This document shows positions 1 to 7,881 of a stretch of 64,000 bases of DNA, in pieces (position 1 is the stretch's first letter; every line of letters starts with the position of its first letter). The position numbers and the translations under genes are program-made. This DNA comes from Rhodanobacteraceae bacterium (GTDB taxonomy: Bacteria; Pseudomonadota; Gammaproteobacteria; Xanthomonadales; Rhodanobacteraceae): positions 176,908 to 240,907 of the forward strand of contig SCQU01000004.1 of assembly GCA_004299555.1 (NCBI GenBank). Direction: 5' to 3'. The notes under the pieces are model-generated. The model saw nothing but the letters and a program-made list of their open reading frames with translations, was not told the origin of the DNA and did not search any database.

Positions 1-1107
1 CGCGCGGCCGGTCACCTTGCCGGCCAGCCACACCACTTCGATCCCGAGCGGCTTGAACCATTCGCGGAAGCTGCGCAGGTGCTGTTCGGCCAGCAGCTCG
101 GTCGGCGCCATGAGTGCCGTCTGGCAGCCGTTGGCGAAGGCGCTGAGCGCGGCCAAGGCCGCGACCACCGTCTTGCCCGACCCGACATCGCCCTGCACCA
201 GGCGCAGCATCGGTACCCGCTGGCCAAGATCATGCGCGACTTCGGCCGCCACGCGTTGCTGCGCGCGGGTCAGCGTGAAGGGCAGCGCGGCGAGGAACCG
301 CCGCTGCAGGCCGGCGTCGCAGGGCAGCACCGGCGCCCGCCGTCTGCGCACGCGCGCGCGCAGACGCTTCAAGCCCAGGTGATGCGCCAGCAGTTCCTCG
401 AACGCGAGCCGCTGCTGGGCCGGGTGCATCCCGGCCTGCAACGCCGCGACATCGGCGTCGGGCGCCGGATGGTGCGCTTCCAGCAAGGCCGCGCGCAGGG
501 GCATCAGCCCCAGGGGCTCCAGCAAACCGGCAGGAATCAATTCGAGTGCCGCGTCGGCGGGCAGGCGCGTCAACGCCGTGTCGATGACACCGCGCAGACG
601 CTGCTGGCCCAGGCCTTCGGTGACCGGGTAGATCGGTGTCAGCGTGGCTTCGACCGCGACCTCACCGTGCAGCACGCGGTACTGCGGATGCACCATTTCC
701 AGGCCATGCTTGCCGTACCGCACCGTGCCATAGCAGCGCAACCTGGTGCCTGGCGCCAGCTGCTGCGCCTGTTGCCGGCGGAAGTGGAAAAACCGCAGCA
801 GCAACGTCGCGTGCGAGGCATCGGTGACCGCCACCCGCAACTGCGGGCGATAGCGGAACCCGGTCTCGACGGCCTCAACCGTAGCGTCGACCTGTGCCGC
901 GCCGCCGGCGGCCAGGTCGCGGATGGAGACGACGCGGGTGTGATCTTCGTAGCGCAGCGGCAGGTGGAACCATAAATCCTGCACGCACTCGATGCCGAGC
1001 CTGGCCAGCGTCAACGCCAGCGCCGGGCCGACGCCGGGCAACGTCGTGACCGGTTGCCGCGCGGGCGCGTTGCCGTTCCCTGCGCGAGGGTCAGCCGCCG
1101 CCGCCAT
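1..1107 (-). CDS. recG: ATP-dependent DNA helicase RecG (N-terminal part, cut by window edge)
   Basis: RecG remodels stalled replication forks and Holliday junctions. Only the first 369 codons lie in the window; the full protein is usually about 700 residues. The reading frame opens at an ATG (complement of 1105-1107) and runs without a stop to base 1. The N-terminal wedge/OB region is present, followed by the start of the first helicase domain: Walker A GDVGSGKT near residues 303-312 and the motif Ia-like MAPTELLAEQH shortly after. The upstream stop of ridA lies about 30 bases away in the same direction, so the two are probably co-transcribed. A GTG at 1119 is an alternative start. The family assignment is secure; helicase motifs II-VI lie outside the window and cannot be checked. 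Confidence 0.93.
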   Translation of the reverse strand, partial: MAAAADPRAGNGNAPARQPVTTLPGVGPALALTLARLGIECVQDLWFHLPLRYEDHTRVVSIRDLAAGGAAQVDATVEAVETGFRYRPQLRVAVTDASHATLLLRFFHFRRQQAQQLAPGTRLRCYGTVRYGKHGLEMVHPQYRVLHGEVAVEATLTPIYPVTEGLGQQRLRGVIDTALTRLPADAALELIPAGLLEPLGLMPLRAALLEAHHPAPDADVAALQAGMHPAQQRLAFEELLAHHLGLKRLRARVRRRRAPVLPCDAGLQRRFLAALPFTLTRAQQRVAAEVAHDLGQRVPMLRLVQGDVGSGKTVVAALAALSAFANGCQTALMAPTELLAEQHLRSFREWFKPLGIEVVWLAGKVTGRA

Positions 1108-1137
1108 GCACGCCTGCACCCGAGGTACGCGGCGTCT

Positions 1138-1524
1138 TCAACCCGCGGTCACCGCGATGACGTCGACTTCAACCGCGACCCCCTTGGGCAACGCCGCCAC
1201 GCCGATGGTCGAACGCGCGGGGTACGGCGCGTGGAAATACCGTGCCATCACCTCGTTGACCGCGCCGAAATGGCCAAGGTCCGTCATGTAGATCGCCACC
1301 CGCACCACATCGTCGAACGTCGCCCCGCCGGCCGCCAAGACCGCTTGCAGGTTGTCGAACACGCGCGTCGCCTGCGCTGCGATATCGCCGCCAACCAGCG
1401 CCCCGGTCGCCGGATCGAGCGGAATCTGGCCTGACAGGTACAGTGTATTGCCGGCGCGCACGGCCTGTGAATACGGGCCGATGGCCTTGGGCGCGGAATC
1501 GGAATGGATGGCTTGGCGTGGCAT
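1138..1524 (-). CDS. ridA: RidA family enamine/imine deaminase
   Basis: Rid proteins hydrolyse reactive 2-aminoacrylate-type enamines made by PLP enzymes. The 128-residue length is typical. Family signatures are visible: the N-terminal SDSAPKAIGPYSQAV and the C-terminal ARSTIGVAALP segment, which holds the conserved substrate-binding Arg, followed by VAVEVDVIAV. The start is taken at the ATG at 1524 (MPRQAIHS), because the open frame upstream adds 23 residues with no family similarity. The gene lies between spoT and recG on the same strand, an arrangement also known from pseudomonads and xanthomonads. It is likely part of the rpoZ-spoT-ridA-recG transcript. Confidence 0.93.
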   Translation of the reverse strand: MPRQAIHSDSAPKAIGPYSQAVRAGNTLYLSGQIPLDPATGALVGGDIAAQATRVFDNLQAVLAAGGATFDDVVRVAIYMTDLGHFGAVNEVMARYFHAPYPARSTIGVAALPKGVAVEVDVIAVTAG

Positions 1525-1614
1525 GGATCGACTCGCACGAATGAAAACGGCAGTGTACCTGCTGCCGGCAGCAATGACGGGCACCGGGCGCAAACACGCT
1601 CCGGCTGTCGCCCG

Positions 1615-3795
1615 CTACAGCGGGTAGCGATACACCCCGTTGGCGACCTTGGTGTTGCGCACGCGGCGGATGACGTCGGCCAGGTGCTTGCGGTTCTTGA
1701 CGTCGATCGAGAACACCAGCGTGGCGGCCTGGATGCCTTTCTGGGTGTACCTGACGTCTTCGATGTTGGAGCCGGCGGCGGCGATGGCCGCCGAAACCGT
1801 GGCCAGGACGCCGGTTCGATTGAGCACCTCGACGCGAAGTTCGGCGCGAAAATCGCCTTGGACCTCGGTGTCCCAATCGATCCCCACGCGGCGCTCGGGC
1901 GTCTTGGACAGCTCGACGACGTTCGGACAGTCAACCCGATGCACGACGATGCCCTTGCCGGGCGACAGGTAGCCGATGATGTCATCGCCCGGCACCGGAT
2001 GGCAGCAATTGCCGAAACTGAGGATGCCGCGCTCGGCACCGCTGATGCGGATCTTCTCGAAACGGTGCTGGGCGGTGCCGATCGCCGAGCCGCCGAGCGC
2101 GATCAACTGGGCCGCAACCTGATCGGGCATCCGGTTGCCGAGCGCGATGTCGGACAGAAGCTCTTCCAGGCGCCGCAGGTTGTTGGCACCGAGGAAGTGG
2201 TCCAGCGCTTCGGGCGGTATCGCGTCCAGGCTGGAGCCGCCGGCATCGAGCGCGCTTTCCAGCATCCGGTGACCAAAGTCGATCGCATCCTCGTGCTGGA
2301 GGTGCTTGAGGTACTGGCGAATCGCGGCGCGCGCCTTGCCGGTCACCGCAAAATCCAGCCACTGCGGATTGGGGGCGGCCGAGGGCGCGGTGATGACCTC
2401 CACGGTCTGCCCCGACAACGGTTGGGTGCGCAGCGGCGCCAGCTTGCCGTCCACCCGCGCGGCTACGGCGTGCATGCCGACGTCGGTGTGTACCGCGAAT
2501 GCAAGATCGAGCGCGGTGGCGTGCTTGGGCAAGGCCTGGATGTCGCCCGCCGGCGTGAACAGGTACACCTCGTCCGGGAACAGGTCGACCTTGACGTTTT
2601 CGATGAACTCCAGCGACGAGGGCGTCGCCGCCTGGCTGTCGGCGAGCCCGGCAACCCAGCTGCGCGCGCGCGACTGCGCACTGTTGGCGGGCGGGACTTC
2701 CTGCTTGTAGGACCAGTGCGCGGCGACGCCGCGCTCGGCCACCATGTCCATTTCCTCGGTGCGGATCTGGATTTCAATCGGCGCGCCGAACGGGCCGAAC
2801 AAGACCGTGTGCAACGACTGGTAGCCGTTGGCCTTGGGGATCGCGATGAAATCCTTGAAGCGGCCATCGACGGGCTTGAACAGCGAGTGCGCCGACCCCA
2901 GCGCCTGGTAGCAATGCGCGACGCTGTCCGTGACCAGCCGGAACCCGTACACGTCCATCAGCTGGTCAAAGGTCTTGTGTTCGCTGCGCATCTTGGACCA
3001 GATGCTGTAGGGCGCCTTGATGCGGCTGACGATGCGTACCGGAATCGCGTCGGCCGCCAGCCGGCCGGCCAGCGCCATCTCGATCTTGGCCATCGATTCG
3101 CGGCGATTGCCGACGGTGTTCTTGATGCGCGCGGCGATGATCTTGTGGCGATCGGGGTACAGGCTGCGGAAGCCCAGGTCCTGCAGTTCGGCGCGGATCG
3201 CGTTCATGCCCAGGCGCCCGGCGATGGGCGCGTAGATGTCCAGCGTTTCACGCGCGATGCGGCGGCGCGCTTCGAGCGGCATGGACGCCAGCGTGCGCAT
3301 ATTGTGCAGGCGGTCGGCCAGCTTGATCAGGATGACGCGCAGGTCCCGCGCCATCGCCAGCAGCATCTTGCGGAAACTCTCGGCGTCGGCTTCCGGACGA
3401 CTGGCGAAATCGACCCGTTCGAGCTTGGTGACCCCATCCACGAGGTCGGTCACCGTGGTGCCAAAGCTGGCTTCCAGCTGCGCCCGCGTGATGGCGGTGT
3501 CTTCGAGGGTATCGTGCAGCATCGCCGCGATGACCGTCTCGGCGTCGAGGTGCAGGCCGGCAAGGATCGTCGCGACCGCGACCGGATGCGTGATGTAGGG
3601 CTCGCCGCTCTTGCGCCGCTGACTGGCGTGCGCACGCGCGCCGACGGCATAGGCGCCGCGCACGCGTTCGACCTGCTCGTCCGGCAGATAGCTGGCCAGC
3701 TGCGCGGTCAGCGCATCGATGCCCGCGGTATCTGCCGCCGGCACGACCGGTGGCGCCACCGGGGCTGCCTTGGTTTTCATCTCGCGTCTGCGCAT
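1615..3795 (-). CDS. spoT: Bifunctional (p)ppGpp synthetase/hydrolase SpoT (RSH family)
   Basis: Makes and degrades the alarmone (p)ppGpp in the stringent response. The 726-residue length suits a long RSH protein. In order: an HD hydrolase domain with an intact HDTLEDT motif (about residues 94-100) and a downstream LADRLHNMRTL; a synthetase domain with the RIKAPYSIWSKM and RFKDFIAIPKANGYQSLHT segments; a TGS domain (DEVYLFTPAGD onward); and a C-terminal ACT domain (RVEVLNRTGVLATVSAAI). The intact HD motif argues for hydrolase activity and against a RelA-type enzyme. The start at 3795 could instead be the ATG at 3780 (MKTKAAP). It lies 153 bases downstream of rpoZ, and a hairpin sits in that gap. 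Confidence 0.95.
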   Translation of the reverse strand: MRRREMKTKAAPVAPPVVPAADTAGIDALTAQLASYLPDEQVERVRGAYAVGARAHASQRRKSGEPYITHPVAVATILAGLHLDAETVIAAMLHDTLEDTAITRAQLEASFGTTVTDLVDGVTKLERVDFASRPEADAESFRKMLLAMARDLRVILIKLADRLHNMRTLASMPLEARRRIARETLDIYAPIAGRLGMNAIRAELQDLGFRSLYPDRHKIIAARIKNTVGNRRESMAKIEMALAGRLAADAIPVRIVSRIKAPYSIWSKMRSEHKTFDQLMDVYGFRLVTDSVAHCYQALGSAHSLFKPVDGRFKDFIAIPKANGYQSLHTVLFGPFGAPIEIQIRTEEMDMVAERGVAAHWSYKQEVPPANSAQSRARSWVAGLADSQAATPSSLEFIENVKVDLFPDEVYLFTPAGDIQALPKHATALDLAFAVHTDVGMHAVAARVDGKLAPLRTQPLSGQTVEVITAPSAAPNPQWLDFAVTGKARAAIRQYLKHLQHEDAIDFGHRMLESALDAGGSSLDAIPPEALDHFLGANNLRRLEELLSDIALGNRMPDQVAAQLIALGGSAIGTAQHRFEKIRISGAERGILSFGNCCHPVPGDDIIGYLSPGKGIVVHRVDCPNVVELSKTPERRVGIDWDTEVQGDFRAELRVEVLNRTGVLATVSAAIAAAGSNIEDVRYTQKGIQAATLVFSIDVKNRKHLADVIRRVRNTKVANGVYRYPL

Positions 3796-3905
3796 GACTC
3801 CACGCTAGACAGGCGCGTGGCGCGAGTCAACATCGCGCATCCGGCGCCAGCCGCCTTCAGCGGCGGCACCCGAGAATGCGATGCAAGTGTGCGGGTGCGA
3901 GGTTC

Positions 3906-3936
3906 CGGGGTGCGCTTCGGAATCCGAAGCCCCGGT
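3906..3936 (-). other. Hairpin in the rpoZ-spoT intergenic gap
   Basis: Arms GCTTCGGA (3915-3922) and TCCGAAGC (3924-3931) flank a single A, and an outer CCGGG/CCCGG pair (3906-3910 and 3932-3936) extends the stem. No T-run follows on either strand, so it does not look like a simple intrinsic terminator. It could tune spoT relative to rpoZ or stabilise the rpoZ 3' end; that role is inference. Confidence 0.35.
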
Positions 3937-3948
3937 GGGCCGGCGGGG

Positions 3949-4242
3949 TCAGGCCTCGTCGACGCCCTTGGCCATGTCTTCGTCAACTTCGGCCGCCGCC
4001 CACTCCATCGCCTGGCGGTCACGCAACTCTCGCTGGACGCGATCGATCTCATCGATGGTCGGCATGTCGACGGCATGCGCGGCAATCTCGCGCAGGGCCA
4101 GCACGGTAGGCTTGTCGTTTTCAGCATCGACGTTGGGTTCGACGCCACCCTCGAGCTGGCGCGCCCGGCGGGTAGCCATCAACACCAGTTCAAAACGGTT
4201 GTCGACCACCTTCAGGCAGTCTTCTACGGTAATGCGTGCCAT
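3949..4242 (-). CDS. rpoZ: RNA polymerase omega subunit
   Basis: The omega subunit assists assembly of core RNA polymerase and forms part of a ppGpp-binding site. The 97-residue protein begins [20 protein letters not shown] and continues with the [10 protein letters not shown] segment, which are hallmark omega sequences. The C-terminal part is acidic ([11 protein letters not shown]). The ATG at 4242 is the only start that gives the family N-terminus; the long open frame upstream of it is antisense noise from mlaA. It heads the spoT-ridA-recG run, the usual partnership of omega and the alarmone enzyme. A good sigma70-like promoter lies 30-60 bases upstream. Confidence 0.95.
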   Translation of the reverse strand: MARITVEDCLKVVDNRFELVLMATRRARQLEGGVEPNVDAENDKPTVLALREIAAHAVDMPTIDEIDRVQRELRDRQAMEWAAAEVDEDMAKGVDEA

Positions 4243-4273
4243 GTGAACGTTCACCCGTGTCGCAAACTTCCGG

Positions 4274-4301
4274 ATTGTACCAGCACGGACGCATTTGTCG
4301 A
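4274..4301 (-). promoter_or_regulatory. Predicted sigma70-type promoter of rpoZ-spoT
   Basis: On the minus strand a -35-like TCGACA (complement of 4296-4301) and a -10 TACAAT (complement of 4274-4279) are separated by 16 bases. Each matches the consensus hexamer at five of six positions. The predicted start of transcription lies about 25 bases before the rpoZ ATG. A perfect 12-base palindrome GTGAACGTTCAC (4243-4254) sits in that leader, touching the start codon. Confidence 0.5.
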
Positions 4302-4373
4302 TCCTGCCGGTCCCGGCGCCTGGGCCTTCGCCCCCTGGCACACCTTGCGCAGACTGCAACCGCGGCCAACCTC

Positions 4374-4379
4374 TACAAT
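4374..4379 (+). promoter_or_regulatory. Candidate -10 element of mlaA
   Basis: TACAAT at 4374-4379 lies 35 bases before the mlaA ATG. No convincing -35 hexamer is found at 16-18 bases upstream, so only the -10 is proposed. It is divergent from the rpoZ promoter in the same 171-base gap. Confidence 0.3.
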
Positions 4380-4413
4380 GGGCGCCTGCCTTCGAACCGA
4401 TCGATAACGACGC

Positions 4414-5388
4414 ATGCCTTCTACCCGCCGTTCGCAGCTTGTGCGCTCCATGACCGTCGCGGCGCTCGCGTGTGCCCTTGGCGCCTGCGCCGTGGCGCCG
4501 CCGCGCACCGATGACCCATGGCAGCCGTTCAACCGCAAGATGTTCGCGTTCAACATGGTCGCGGACAAGGTAGCGATCCGGCCGGTAGCCGAAGCGTACG
4601 TCAAGGTCACCGGCCCCAAGGGAAGGGTGTTGATCGGTGATTTCTTCGCCAACCTGCGCACACCGGTCACGGTCGCCAACGAAGTGCTGCAGGGCCGCCC
4701 GCTGCCGGCCCTGCAGTCGACCGGACGTTTTGCCATCAACACCACCTTCGGCGTGCTCGGCCTGTTCGACCCGGCCAGCGACATGCACCTGCCCGCGCAT
4801 CCGACCGATTTCGGGGTCACGCTCGCGCGCTGGGGCGTGCCCGAAGGCCCCTACCTCGTGCTGCCGTTCGTCGGGCCGACCACCGCGCGCGACGTCTGGC
4901 GCCTGCCGGTGGACAGCTACTTCGACCCGATGGCCTGGTACGCGCGTGAACACGACTTCCAGTGGCACGCGGAATACCTGCCCTCGGCCGCCTACCTCGT
5001 GACCTTGCGCGCGAGTGCGCTGCCGCTCGATCCGATGATCGATTCGGCCTTCGACCCGTACGCGTTCGTGCGCGATGCCTATCGCCAACATCGACTGTAC
5101 GAGGTGTATTTCGGCAATCCGCCGCTGTCGGCAATCGAAGAATTGCAGGGTACCGCACCGGGCGAGGGGCACGACCAGGACATCGACCAGCTGCTGCAAC
5201 AACAACAGCAGTATGAAACGCAGCACGGCGTCAGCGCCGCTGGCACGCCTGCAGCGGCGGGCCCAGCCGCCACGCCTGCGGGCGCCGCCAGCGTCGCCCC
5301 ACCCGCACGCCCCGCGCCGCCCGGTACGACGGCGCCGGCACCCGCAGCGGCCGGCACCCATCGACCGGGATCGGGCAAAGGCCACTGA
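4414..5388 (+). CDS. mlaA: MlaA (VacJ) family phospholipid-removing lipoprotein
   Basis: MlaA is the outer-membrane component that takes misplaced phospholipids from the outer leaflet and passes them to periplasmic MlaC. The N-terminus is a lipoprotein signal with lipobox LGAC (Cys about residue 25). The family core follows: [14 protein letters not shown], then [34 protein letters not shown], and [16 protein letters not shown]. The tail is unusual: after about residue 255 it has a glutamine run (LLQQQQQ), then about 60 residues rich in Ala and Pro. Start at 4414; an internal ATG at 4450 would give a shorter signal peptide. It faces the mlaFEDCB operon tail to tail with 7 bases between stops, so the whole Mla pathway is encoded at one locus. 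Confidence 0.93.
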   Translation: MPSTRRSQLVRSMTVAALACALGACAVAPPRTDDPWQPFNRKMFAFNMVADKVAIRPVAEAYVKVTGPKGRVLIGDFFANLRTPVTVANEVLQGRPLPALQSTGRFAINTTFGVLGLFDPASDMHLPAHPTDFGVTLARWGVPEGPYLVLPFVGPTTARDVWRLPVDSYFDPMAWYAREHDFQWHAEYLPSAAYLVTLRASALPLDPMIDSAFDPYAFVRDAYRQHRLYEVYFGNPPLSAIEELQGTAPGEGHDQDIDQLLQQQQQYETQHGVSAAGTPAAAGPAATPAGAASVAPPARPAPPGTTAPAPAAAGTHRPGSGKGH

Positions 5389-5395
5389 CGACGGT

Positions 5396-5728
5396 TCAGG
5401 CCGCTGGTGCGGCTGCCGGTGCATCCAGCAGTTGGGCCACGTCGCAGACCGCGGCCAGCGCACGCAGTCCTTCCGGCCAGCGCACGATCACGAGGTGGCG
5501 CCCCGCGTGACGGGCGTACGCCGCCAGCGCCAGCACGCACGCGAGGCCGGCACTATCGGCACGCGTAACGCCGCCAAGATCCAGCCGCGTCTGCGCGCCG
5601 GCCGCCAACACGCGTTGGCCTTCGGCCCATGCGCGCGCGGCGGTCGCAAACGTCAGCACGCCGGACACCGCGAGGGTGTCACGGTCGGGCGCGGTCAGCC
5701 GTACGGCATCGGTGCGCCCATGCGGCAT
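5396..5728 (-). CDS. mlaB: MlaB-like STAS domain protein
   Basis: MlaB is the small cytoplasmic STAS subunit that stabilises and activates the MlaFE ATPase/permease. About 110 residues with one STAS domain; the phosphoacceptor-region motif [18 protein letters not shown] is clear and keeps the conserved Asp-Ser. It is the last gene of the mla operon, starting 4 bases after the mlaC stop. The ATG at 5728 is preferred because GGCAGG lies about 10 bases upstream; an ATG at 5746 overlapping mlaC is the alternative. Assignment rests on the STAS motif plus position, since STAS sequences diverge strongly. Confidence 0.85.
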   Translation of the reverse strand: MPHGRTDAVRLTAPDRDTLAVSGVLTFATAARAWAEGQRVLAAGAQTRLDLGGVTRADSAGLACVLALAAYARHAGRHLVIVRWPEGLRALAAVCDVAQLLDAPAAAPAA

Positions 5729-5732
5729 GGAA

Positions 5733-6383
5733 TCAGTGCCTGCCATCCTGGCTCTGCATCTCATCGACGGCTGCCGCGCCCTCGGTCTGCAGGCGCTTGA
5801 TCAGGCCATCGATGCCTTCCTTCTGGATCTCGGCATCCACCTGGTTGCGGTAGTTGGTGATGTAGGAAATCCCCTCGATGATCACGTCATAGGCCTTCCA
5901 CTGGCCGGATGCGGTCTTGCGGAATGCGTAGTCGACCGACAACGTCTTGCCGCTGGACAGCAGCACCGTGGTGCGCACGATGGTGCGGCGCTGATCGAGC
6001 GGGCCCTGGGCCGGCAAGACCTTGACCGAGCCGCGGGTGTAGGCGACCAGGCCTTCGGCATAGCGCCGGGTCAAGGCGGCATAAAACGCCCGGGCGAACG
6101 CCACCCGTTGCGCCGGCGTCGCCTGCCGTGCGTGCTTGCCCAGCACCAGCAGCGAGGCGTAATCGGTATCAAAGTGCGGCAGCACGATGTCGTCGATGAC
6201 CTTGACCATCTGCTCCGGGTTCTGGCGCAGCTCGGCCTGGTGGCCCTGGATGGCCTGGCCAAGCCGGTCGGCGATGGACTGCACGATCTGCTGCGGGGAT
6301 TGCGGGGCGGCCGCGAACGCCGGGGCGCCCACCGCCAGGCACACGCAGCCCAACGCCAGCAGCAGGATGGATCGCTTCAACAT
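5733..6383 (-). CDS. mlaC: MlaC, periplasmic phospholipid shuttle
   Basis: MlaC carries phospholipid between outer-membrane MlaA and the inner-membrane MlaFEDB complex. 216 residues begin with a Sec signal peptide (hydrophobic LLLALGCVCLAVG, cleavage near AFA). The mature part has the family pattern: NPEQMVKVIDDIVLPHFD, then FARAFYAALTRRYAEGLVAY, and a C-terminal YDVIIEGISYITNYRNQ segment. The ATG at 6383 is preferred to the one at 6389 because AAGGAG lies at ideal spacing from it. Encoded between mlaD and mlaB in the same direction. Confidence 0.93.
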   Translation of the reverse strand: MLKRSILLLALGCVCLAVGAPAFAAAPQSPQQIVQSIADRLGQAIQGHQAELRQNPEQMVKVIDDIVLPHFDTDYASLLVLGKHARQATPAQRVAFARAFYAALTRRYAEGLVAYTRGSVKVLPAQGPLDQRRTIVRTTVLLSSGKTLSVDYAFRKTASGQWKAYDVIIEGISYITNYRNQVDAEIQKEGIDGLIKRLQTEGAAAVDEMQSQDGRH

Positions 6384-6433
6384 GGACATCTCCTTGCGCC
6401 CCGCGGCAACAACGCCGCCGGGAAAATTTGGGT

Positions 6434-6952
6434 TCAGGGGTGGGATGCGGGCGGCGCGGCGCTGGACGCGGGGGTCGGACCGGAAGCGTTCGATTTCGGG
6501 CCGCCGTTGACCATGAACTTGCCGATCAGGTTCTCGATACTCATCGCCGATTGGGTCAGGATGATTTCATCACCGTTCTTGAGAAACGTCGGTGACCCGC
6601 CCGCCTCGATGCCAACGTACTGATCGCCCAGTAAACCCGAGGTGAATATCGCGGCCGAGGAATCATCGGGAATGTCGTTGTACTGCTTGCCGATCGCCAA
6701 CGTGACCAGCGCGTCCATCCGCTGCGGCTCGAGCCGGATCGAAGCGACGTCGCCGATGCGCACGCCGGCGATCTTGACCGGTGCGCGCACCTTCAGCTGG
6801 CCGATGTTCTGGAAGCGCGCCTTGACCAGATAGCTGTCGCCGGCATGGAGATTGGCCACCGACGTGGTCTGCGTCGCAAGATAGGCCAGCGCGGCAAAGC
6901 CGAGCAGGATGAACAGGCCGGTACCGATGGCGTAGGAGGGTCGTGCGTTCAT
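6434..6952 (-). CDS. mlaD: MlaD, MCE-domain inner-membrane subunit
   Basis: MlaD forms the hexameric MCE ring on the periplasmic face of MlaFEDB and binds phospholipid. One N-terminal transmembrane helix (IGTGLFILLGFAALAYLA) precedes a single MCE domain, with YLVKARFQNIGQLKVRAPVK and VRIGDVASI, then TSGLLGDQYVGIEAGG. The C-terminal tail after about residue 150 is Ala/Ser/Pro-rich. The start is the ATG at 6952 (MNARPSYAIG); the upstream extension adds nothing conserved. A 161-base gap to mlaE is unusually wide for this otherwise compact operon. Confidence 0.94.
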   Translation of the reverse strand: MNARPSYAIGTGLFILLGFAALAYLATQTTSVANLHAGDSYLVKARFQNIGQLKVRAPVKIAGVRIGDVASIRLEPQRMDALVTLAIGKQYNDIPDDSSAAIFTSGLLGDQYVGIEAGGSPTFLKNGDEIILTQSAMSIENLIGKFMVNGGPKSNASGPTPASSAAPPASHP

Positions 6953-7113
6953 AACCGATATTCCTGAAGAGCAGGCCATGAATGGCCATCAACGAAGCGA
7001 AGTTTGTCCGCGCCCTAGCGTGACGCCGCGGCGCACTGTCGAGCCCGCGCGCAGGGACGCGACTTTAGCGTTGACGCCCGGCCAGCCATGGCCCGCATGG
7101 TCGCGCAGCGAGC

Positions 7114-7881
7114 TCACGTCATGAACGCCGTCATCACGAAATCGACCGCCAAAATCACGATCGAGGAAAACACCACCGTGCGCGTCGTGGAATAGGCCAC
7201 GCCTTCGCTCGTCGGCGGTGCCGTGTACCCCTGGAACACCGCGATCAGGCTGACCACGCCGCCGAACGCAATGCTCTTGTACAAGCCGTCCAGGATGTCG
7301 CGTCGCAGCGATACCGTGGAGGTCATGTTGCCCCAGAAGGTGCCGTTGTCCAGGCCGAGCCAGGTGACGCCCACCAGGTGCCCGCCGAAAATGCCCATGG
7401 CGTTGAACACGCACGCGAGCAACGGCATCGCGATCACACCGGCAAGAAACCGCGGCGAGGCGACATAGGCCATGGGATCGACCGCCATCATGCCCATCGC
7501 ATCCAGCTGGTCGGTCGCACGCATCAAGCCGATCTCGGCCGTCGCCGCGGTACCCGCGCGGCCCGCCACCAGCAGCGCGGTTATGACCGGCCCGAGTTCG
7601 CGAAACAACGCCAGCGCAACCACGGTGCCGAGCGCCGCGGTGCCGCCAAAGATCGACAGCGTGAAGTACAGCTGCAGCGCCAGCACCATGCCAACGAAGA
7701 GGCCGCAGGTCATGACGATGACGAGGCTCATCGCACCCAGGAACCACACCTGTCGCGCAAGTTCGCGCCAGTAGCGTAGGCTCTTGGGCAGCGCGCGCAG
7801 CACCGCCACAAAGAACAGCCCGCACTCGCCCACCGAGGCGATGCCCTGCAGCAACCAGTGGCGGCGCAGGTTGGCGCTCAT
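7114..7881 (-). CDS. mlaE: MlaE, ABC permease of the phospholipid transporter
   Basis: Integral membrane permease of the MlaFEDB complex. 255 residues with several hydrophobic helices. Family sequences are visible: FRELGPVITALLVAGRAGTA, then GLMRATDQLDAMGMMAVDP and the TSTVSLRRDILDGLYKSIAFG loop that contacts the ATPase. The ATG at 7881 sits inside the mlaF stop (ATGA overlap), implying translational coupling. The 34 codons upstream in frame are low-complexity Arg/Gly sequence overlapping mlaF and are not part of the protein. Confidence 0.95.
   Translation of the reverse strand: MSANLRRHWLLQGIASVGECGLFFVAVLRALPKSLRYWRELARQVWFLGAMSLVIVMTCGLFVGMVLALQLYFTLSIFGGTAALGTVVALALFRELGPVITALLVAGRAGTAATAEIGLMRATDQLDAMGMMAVDPMAYVASPRFLAGVIAMPLLACVFNAMGIFGGHLVGVTWLGLDNGTFWGNMTSTVSLRRDILDGLYKSIAFGGVVSLIAVFQGYTAPPTSEGVAYSTTRTVVFSSIVILAVDFVMTAFMT

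Noticed and set aside
1504..4407. 967-codon open frame on the plus strand
   Set aside because: It lies antisense to spoT and rpoZ, which have clear family motifs. The translated frame is Arg/Gly/Asp-biased, as expected from high-GC third positions.
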